From assembly GCA_022843325.1 (NCBI GenBank), contig JALHNV010000005.1:27158-91157 (forward strand): a DNA stretch of 64,000 bases, given 5' to 3'. Shown one piece after another: positions 58,865-64,000 of the stretch. The DNA comes from Pseudolabrys sp. GTDB taxonomy: Bacteria; Pseudomonadota; Alphaproteobacteria; Rhizobiales; Xanthobacteraceae. Within the stretch, counting starts at the first letter, position 1. Each line of letters opens with the position of its first letter. Below the pieces are notes generated by a model. That model worked only from the letters and a program-made list of their open reading frames with translations, did no database searches and was not told the DNA's origin. The position numbers were made by a program, and so were the translations under genes.

Positions 58865-59611
58865 TTAGAGAAGCTCGCGGAGAAAGCGGCTGTCCTGCAT
58901 GTAATAGAACGGCACCGGCAGGTCATGCGCCATGCCGGCCTCGACTCTGGCCTCCAGCTCTTCCAGCACCACGCTGGTGATGGTCGGCATGTCCAGTTCG
59001 GTGGCCTCGTCGAGCGGCAGCCACACCAGTTCCACCAGCTCCGAATCCGGTCCGACAACGCCTTCGATCTTGTGGGCAATCGAGGTGGCGTCGCAGGTGA
59101 AAAATCGGGTGTCGAAGCGCTTCGGCCGCCGCGGCGGCGTGATGGCGCGGGCGATGAAGTGGATGTTGCCGAGATCGGGGTGAATCCTGGCTTTGGCAAA
59201 CTCGGTCCAGATTTCGCCGGGCGAGGCCGGCGGCTCGTCGCGCTGGACGCCGAGCAACAGGCCGGTTTCCTCCGCCATTTCCCGCACGGCCGCGAGCGCC
59301 ACGCCGCGCGCGAATTCAGGGCTCGGCGCAGGGACCCGTTCCAGCAGTTTGCGCTCCGTGCCGGGGTGCAGTTCGCTGACCGCGGACATGGCCCGGTCCA
59401 GCGCCTCGATACGGCCGCCCGGGAAGACGAATTTTCCCGGCATGAATTTGTGGCCATGGTGGCGGCGGCCGAGCAGCACCTTCGGCCGATCCGTGGCGCG
59501 GTCGATCAGCATGATGGTCGCCGCGTCGCGCGGCTCGCTGTCCGGAAACGTCTGTTCGCGTTCCATGTTTGTCATACGGGCGCTGAGGCGCGCGCCAAGA
59601 TCGGTGCTCAT
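58865..59611 (-). CDS. NUDIX hydrolase
   Basis: A 248-residue cytosolic protein. The Nudix box is split by an insertion: GGRIEALD, ~40 residues, then ALAAVREMAEETGLLLG with the REXXEEXG glutamates. The GKFVFPGG segment precedes it. Long-insert members like this hydrolyse CoA or related diphosphates, but substrate cannot be proven. The start overlaps the rnr stop (ATGA). Confidence 0.87.
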   Translation of the reverse strand: MSTDLGARLSARMTNMEREQTFPDSEPRDAATIMLIDRATDRPKVLLGRRHHGHKFMPGKFVFPGGRIEALDRAMSAVSELHPGTERKLLERVPAPSPEFARGVALAAVREMAEETGLLLGVQRDEPPASPGEIWTEFAKARIHPDLGNIHFIARAITPPRRPKRFDTRFFTCDATSIAHKIEGVVGPDSELVELVWLPLDEATELDMPTITSVVLEELEARVEAGMAHDLPVPFYYMQDSRFLRELL

Positions 59612-61872
59612 CGTTTTTTCCGTTGCTGCCGGCGGTGCCGTTCCGGTTTGCTGTCCTTCGGCCGCCGCGCGCCGTGCGGGCGTTGCCGTGCGGCGCTGAT
59701 ACGCCCCTCCGAGAGAAGCTCAAAACGCAGGGCGCCCGCAACCGGGGCGGCCTCCACAAGTTTGACCGTCACCGTATCGCCCAGCCGGAACGTCATTCCC
59801 GACCGTGAGCCGACCATGGCGCGGCCGGGCTCGTCATAGCGGAAATATTCGTCGCCCATGGTGCGCGCCGGCACGAAGCCGTCGGCGCCGGTCTCCGCCA
59901 GTTTGACGAACAGGCCGGCGCGGTGAACGCCGGACACGCGGCCTTCGAAGCTGGCGCCGATCCGGTCGGCGAGGAAGTGCGCGATCAGCCGGTCATTGGT
60001 CTCGCGCTCGGCCAGCATGGCGCGGCGCTCGGTGGCGGAGATGTCCGCCGATATTTCGGCCAGCACCGCGTTGTCGAATGTCTCGGGCAGGCCGTCGCTG
60101 CCGAGCTTCATCGCGCGGATCAGGCCGCGGTGCACGATGAGATCGGCGTAGCGTCGGATCGGCGAGGTAAAATGTGCATAGCGGCGCAGGTTGAGGCCGA
60201 AGTGTCCGTAATTGTCGGCGGAATATTCGGCCTGCGCCTGGCTGCGCAGCACTACCTCGTTGACGAGCTGTTCGTTGTCGCGGCCCTTCATCTGCGACAG
60301 GATTCTGTTGAAAATCTCAGGCCGTAATGCGCCGGATTTGACCAGCGGGATGTCGAGGCTGGCGAGGAATTCACGCAGGGCGTTGATCTTCTCGATCGAG
60401 GGCTCGTCGTGCACGCGATAGATCAGCGGCACCCGCGCTTTTTCCAGCGTCTCGGCGGCGGCGACGTTGGCGAGGATCATGAACTCCTCGATCAGCTTGT
60501 TGGCGTCCTGTCGCTCCGGCACGATGACGCGATCGACGGTGCCGTCGGGCTTCAGCAGAATCTTGCGCTCCGGCAGATCGAGATCGAGCGGTTGCCGCTC
60601 CGCGCGCGCGCGCGTCAGCGCCTCATAGGCGGCATAAAGTGGCTTCAAGATCGGCTCGAGCAGCGGCCCGGTGACCTCGTCGGTCCGGCCATCGATGGCG
60701 GCCTGGGCCTGCTGATACGACAGCCGCGCCGCCGACTTCATCATGATGCGGTGGAAGGTGTGCGAGCGCTTGCGGCCGTCGGCGCCGATCACCATACGCA
60801 CGGCCAGCGCGGCACGGTCTTCAAGCGGACGCAGGGAGCACAGATCGTTGGAAATGCGCTCGGGGAGCATCGGCACGACGCGGTCGGGGAAGTAGACCGA
60901 GTTGCCGCGCACCAGCGCTTCGCGGTCGAGCGCGGAGCCCGGCGTCACGTAATGCGAGACGTCGGCGATGGCGACGGTGATGGCGAAGCCGCCGCCTGAC
61001 TCGGGCTCCGCATGAACGGCATCGTCGTGATCCTTGGCGTCGGGCGGATCGATGGTGACGAGAGGGAGGCGGCGCCAGTCTTCGCGGCCGGCCTGCGTGG
61101 CCGGCTTGGCCGCGTCCGCCTCCAATAAGGTATCCCGGCGGAACACATGCGGGATGGTGTGGGCGTGGATGGCGATCAGGCTGATGGCGCGTTCGGTGGC
61201 GAGCGAACCGAGCTTTTCGACGACGCGGCCGGTGGGTAGGCCGAAGCGCGGCGCCCGCCCGGTCTCGACCGCGACCAGATCGCCGTCTTTGGCGTCATCG
61301 GTACCGCCGGCCGGAATGGCGAATTCCTTGCCGAGCATTTTCTTGTCGACTGGCTCCAGCCGTCCGCCGCCCTTCGGATTGGAGCGGAAAATGCCGAGCA
61401 CGCGCTGCTTGGGGTGGTCGATGATCTTGATGACGCGGCCGCGATGGCGGATGCCGCCGTCTTCTTCGGTTTGCTGAACGTTCAGCAGCACCCGGTCGCC
61501 GATGCCGGCGGCGTCGCCTGGCCGGGTGGCACGCGGCACATGCAGGCGGATCTTCGGCGCGGGCCCGTGAGCGTCCGCGTCCCATTCGTCCGGGATCGCG
61601 ATCAGGTCGCCGTCGCGGTCGCGCGACACCACGTCCGCCAAGACGGTGTCGGGCAGGGTGCCGGCCTGGTGCAGCTTCTTGCGGCGCTTCTCGACCGATC
61701 CATCCGACGCGAGGTCCCGCAGCATGCGCTTGAGTTCGGCCCGCATGGCGTTCTTCAGGCCGAAGGCGCGGGCAATCTCACGGGTGCCGACCTTGCCGGT
61801 CTGCTTCGCGATGAAGGCGAGGAGTTCGTCCTTGGACGGCAGGGAGGGCTTGGCCTTGGGCGTTTTTTTCAA
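59608..61872 (-). CDS. rnr: ribonuclease R
   Basis: A 754-residue 3'-5' exoribonuclease. N-terminal winged/cold-shock region (to about 240), RNB domain with VTIDPPDAKDHDDAVH as the Mg2+ Asp cluster, C-terminal S1 domain with RVSGVHRAGLFVKL, and a short basic tail rich in Arg/Lys (PERHRRQQRKKR). It degrades structured RNA. It begins 130 bp after topA and overlaps the NUDIX gene. Confidence 0.94.
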   Translation of the reverse strand: MKKTPKAKPSLPSKDELLAFIAKQTGKVGTREIARAFGLKNAMRAELKRMLRDLASDGSVEKRRKKLHQAGTLPDTVLADVVSRDRDGDLIAIPDEWDADAHGPAPKIRLHVPRATRPGDAAGIGDRVLLNVQQTEEDGGIRHRGRVIKIIDHPKQRVLGIFRSNPKGGGRLEPVDKKMLGKEFAIPAGGTDDAKDGDLVAVETGRAPRFGLPTGRVVEKLGSLATERAISLIAIHAHTIPHVFRRDTLLEADAAKPATQAGREDWRRLPLVTIDPPDAKDHDDAVHAEPESGGGFAITVAIADVSHYVTPGSALDREALVRGNSVYFPDRVVPMLPERISNDLCSLRPLEDRAALAVRMVIGADGRKRSHTFHRIMMKSAARLSYQQAQAAIDGRTDEVTGPLLEPILKPLYAAYEALTRARAERQPLDLDLPERKILLKPDGTVDRVIVPERQDANKLIEEFMILANVAAAETLEKARVPLIYRVHDEPSIEKINALREFLASLDIPLVKSGALRPEIFNRILSQMKGRDNEQLVNEVVLRSQAQAEYSADNYGHFGLNLRRYAHFTSPIRRYADLIVHRGLIRAMKLGSDGLPETFDNAVLAEISADISATERRAMLAERETNDRLIAHFLADRIGASFEGRVSGVHRAGLFVKLAETGADGFVPARTMGDEYFRYDEPGRAMVGSRSGMTFRLGDTVTVKLVEAAPVAGALRFELLSEGRISAARQRPHGARRPKDSKPERHRRQQRKKR

Positions 61873-62002
61873 AATAGGGAATCCTGCGCCAAATTGGCGC
61901 TTTCAACCGCAAATGTAGTGTCTGGCGGCCGTGTTCGCCAGCCATGCGCCGTACAGACGCCCGGCTGCGGAGCAGGGCGTCTGAACAGGCGTGCAGGGCA
62001 GG

Positions 62003-64000
62003 CTATTCCGCCGCCTTGCGGGCTGGCTTGGCCTTGGCAGCCTTCTTCGGCTTGGCCGCAGGCGCTTTGGCGGCTCCGGCTGCTGCCTTGCGCGGCGCCG
62101 CGCGGCGCGCTTTCGGCGGCCCATCGGATTCGGCCTTGGACGCTGACGTTGCCTTCGACGTCGCCTTGGCCGCCGGTTTGGCCGCGGCTTTCTTGCCGCC
62201 CTTGCGTTTGCCGGTCCCAACCTGGGCCGCGCGGGCGTCGAGCAGGACGATGGCCTCGTCGAGCGTGATCGTCTCCGGTGTCTTGTCGGCCGGCAGCGTC
62301 GCATTGACGCCGTTGTGGCTGGCATAGGCGCCGAAGCGGCCGTTCTTGACCACGATCGGCCCACCCTTGTCGGGATGGTCGCCCAGCGATTTGCCAGGAT
62401 CGGCACCGAAGCGGCGGCCTTTTTTCGGGTTGGCGATCTTGTCGGCGATGAGATGCATGGCCCGGTTCAGGCCGACGGTCAGTACGTCGTCGCCTTCCTC
62501 GAGGCTGGCGTAGACCTTGCCGTGTTTGACGTAAGGCCCGAAGCGGCCGACGCCGGCCAGGATCGGCTCACCGTCTTCCGGCGACAGCCCGACTACGCGC
62601 GGCAGCGACAACAGCGCCAGCGCCTTCTCAAGATCGATCTCGTCAGGCTCGACGCCTTTGGGCAGGCTGGCGCGCTTCGGCTTCTCCGGCGGCGGCGGCT
62701 TCGGACCCTTGGAGCCCTTCGGCCGCTTTTCCGCCGGCAGTTGTTCGCCGAGTTGCAGATAGGTGCCGAAGCGGCCGCCGCGCAGCGTGACTTCCAGATT
62801 GGTCTCGGGATCGACACCGAGCACCTTGGTCGTCTGCTGGCCGCCGGCGCCGGGCGTCATCTGCCTTGTGTAGCGGCATTCCGGATAGTTCGAGCAGCCG
62901 ATGAAGGCGCCGAAGCGGCCGACCTTCAGCGATAGCTGGCCAGTGCCGCAAGTCGGGCACTGGCGAACGTCGCCGCCGTCCTCGCGCGCCGGGAAGATGT
63001 GCGGCCCGAGCAGATCGTTGAGCGCATCGAGCACCTGCGTGATGCGCACTTCCTTGATCTCGTTGACCGCGCCGATGAAGTCGACCCAGAAGTCCTGCAG
63101 GACCTTCTTCCAGTCGAGCTCGTTGTTGGAAATGCGATCGAGCTGCTCTTCGAGATTGGCGGTGAAGTCGTATTCGACATAGCGCTGGAAGAAGCTTTCC
63201 AGGAAACCGACCACGACGCGGCCCTTGTCTTCCGGAATGAGGCGCTTCTTGTCGATGCGGACATAGCCGCGGTCCTGCAACACCTGCAGGATCGACGCAT
63301 AGGTCGACGGCCGGCCGATGCCGAGTTCTTCCATGCGCTTGACCAGCGCGGCTTCGGAAAAGCGCGGCGGCGGCTCAGTGAAATGCTGCGCAGCTTCGAT
63401 CGACTGCTTCTCCAGCCGCTCGGCTTCCGACATCGCCGGCAGGCGGCGCGACTCGTCGTCGTCCGAGGTGTCGTCCTGGCCCTCCTGATAGAGCGTCAGG
63501 AAGCCGTCGAACTTCACGACCTGGCCGCTGGCGCGCAGTTCGATGTTGCGGGCGCCGTTCCTGGCGAGGATGTCGACGGTGGTGCGCTCGAGCTCGGCCG
63601 ATTCCATCTGGCTGGCGACGGCGCGATTCCAGATCAGTTCGTACAGCCGCGCCTGGTCGCGATCGACATATTTGGCGACCTGTTCGGGCGTGCGCGCGGC
63701 GCCGGTCGGGCGCACCGCTTCGTGCGCTTCCTGCGCGTTCTTCGACTTGTTCTGGTAGGTGCGCGGCGAACCCGGCACGTATTCCTTGCCGTAGTTCTTG
63801 CCGATCATGGTGCGGATGTCGCCGATCGCCTCCGGCGCCATGTCGATGCCGTCGGTTCGCATATAGGTGATGAGACCGGTGGTCTCGCCGCCGATTTCGA
63901 CACCTTCGTAGAGTCGCTGCGCCAGCCGCATGGTGATCGCCGGCGCGAAGCCGAGCTTGCGGCTCGCTTCCTGCTGCATGGTCGACGTGGTGAAGGGCGG
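62003..64000 (-). CDS. topA: DNA topoisomerase I, C-terminal 666 residues
   Basis: The gene enters from beyond the window; the visible part runs to a TGA-type stop at 62003. The catalytic-tyrosine region GLITYMRTDGIDM is near the start of the visible part, followed by the toprim-distal domains. A zinc ribbon CPTC...CSNYPEC (about 355-385 of the fragment) is followed by two or three degenerate topoisomerase zinc-ribbon-like repeats (GRFGTYL, GRFGPYV, GRFGAYA) without Cys. The last ~60 residues form a Lys/Ala-rich basic tail. It relaxes negative supercoils. Confidence 0.95.
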   Translation of the reverse strand, partial: PPFTTSTMQQEASRKLGFAPAITMRLAQRLYEGVEIGGETTGLITYMRTDGIDMAPEAIGDIRTMIGKNYGKEYVPGSPRTYQNKSKNAQEAHEAVRPTGAARTPEQVAKYVDRDQARLYELIWNRAVASQMESAELERTTVDILARNGARNIELRASGQVVKFDGFLTLYQEGQDDTSDDDESRRLPAMSEAERLEKQSIEAAQHFTEPPPRFSEAALVKRMEELGIGRPSTYASILQVLQDRGYVRIDKKRLIPEDKGRVVVGFLESFFQRYVEYDFTANLEEQLDRISNNELDWKKVLQDFWVDFIGAVNEIKEVRITQVLDALNDLLGPHIFPAREDGGDVRQCPTCGTGQLSLKVGRFGAFIGCSNYPECRYTRQMTPGAGGQQTTKVLGVDPETNLEVTLRGGRFGTYLQLGEQLPAEKRPKGSKGPKPPPPEKPKRASLPKGVEPDEIDLEKALALLSLPRVVGLSPEDGEPILAGVGRFGPYVKHGKVYASLEEGDDVLTVGLNRAMHLIADKIANPKKGRRFGADPGKSLGDHPDKGGPIVVKNGRFGAYASHNGVNATLPADKTPETITLDEAIVLLDARAAQVGTGKRKGGKKAAAKPAAKATSKATSASKAESDGPPKARRAAPRKAAAGAAKAPAAKPKKAAKAKPARKAAE

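Noticed and set aside
61955-61984. Hairpin CAGACGCCC...GGGCGTCTG between topA and rnr as terminator
   Set aside because: No T-tract on the relevant strand and a 12-base loop; it may be a processing site but cannot be supported.

Overview
The window is high-GC DNA from an alphaproteobacterium, most likely a Hyphomicrobiales member of the Bradyrhizobiaceae/Xanthobacteraceae type. The evidence is a MipZ division-site ATPase, a divK-pleD pair, an EipB-family envelope protein, DUF1489 and DUF3572 proteins, a phasin, a perfect CtrA-type box, several EcfG-type general-stress promoters, and the block topA - rnr - NUDIX - (membrane protein) - rpmG / pleD - divK / DUF3572 - dinB, which I recall as typical of these bacteria. 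This placement is inference; no rRNA or other taxonomic marker is present.

Layout. 1-4.0 kb: end of an amidohydrolase, two tandem secreted polysaccharide deacetylases (one with a CtrA box upstream) and mgtE. 4.0-8.4 kb: a GGDEF/EAL protein with a decayed GGDEF motif, ivd, a VapBC-like toxin-antitoxin pair and an orphan XRE regulator. 8.4-16.6 kb: two aldo/keto reductases separated by a palindromic repeat, queC overlapping a yhhQ-type transporter, an RraA-like protein, an unrecognised secreted/membrane protein pair, and YdcF, DUF599, rhodanese and GST genes. 16.6-21.3 kb: a phospholipase D-VTT fusion coupled to an EEP-family gene, a cupin, and three small stress genes (CsbD and two secreted proteins), each behind an EcfG-like promoter. 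21.4-30 kb: mccB, a low-GC island with a membrane protein, brnTA, SDR plus solute-binding protein, an MFS operon, a quinone reductase, a fourth EcfG-type promoter before a small membrane protein, a histone H1-like basic protein and a GYD protein. 30-40 kb: a lone TctC receptor, mccA, DUF1489, panC/mipZ, a VWA + J-domain pair and a SPOR-containing D,D-carboxypeptidase. 40-50.8 kb: a phasin with a well-formed promoter and repeated GCACTGCA boxes, two TadG/VWA paralogues, clpS-clpA, azlCD, HIT, and a GNAT-like protein carrying an AT-rich coding patch. 50.8-64 kb: GDPD, RidA, EipB, a REC-HWE-like kinase, dinB, DUF3572, divK-pleD, rpmG, NUDIX, rnr and topA (its 5' end lies beyond the window).

How the genes work together. 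ivd, mccB and mccA give three steps of leucine degradation but are spread over 28 kb; toxin-antitoxin loci sit downstream of ivd (directly) and mccB (after two small genes). divK, pleD, mipZ and the CtrA box belong to the alphaproteobacterial cell-cycle and polarity system. Deacetylases, carboxypeptidase, EipB and PLD-VTT concern the envelope. The CsbD and small exported genes look like a local part of the EcfG general stress regulon. No CRISPR array, prophage, integrase, complete insertion sequence, rRNA or tRNA was seen. The best candidates for undescribed biology are the secreted/membrane pair at 12.3-13.8 kb, the PLD-VTT/EEP operon, the EcfG mini-regulon and the VWA/J-domain pair.
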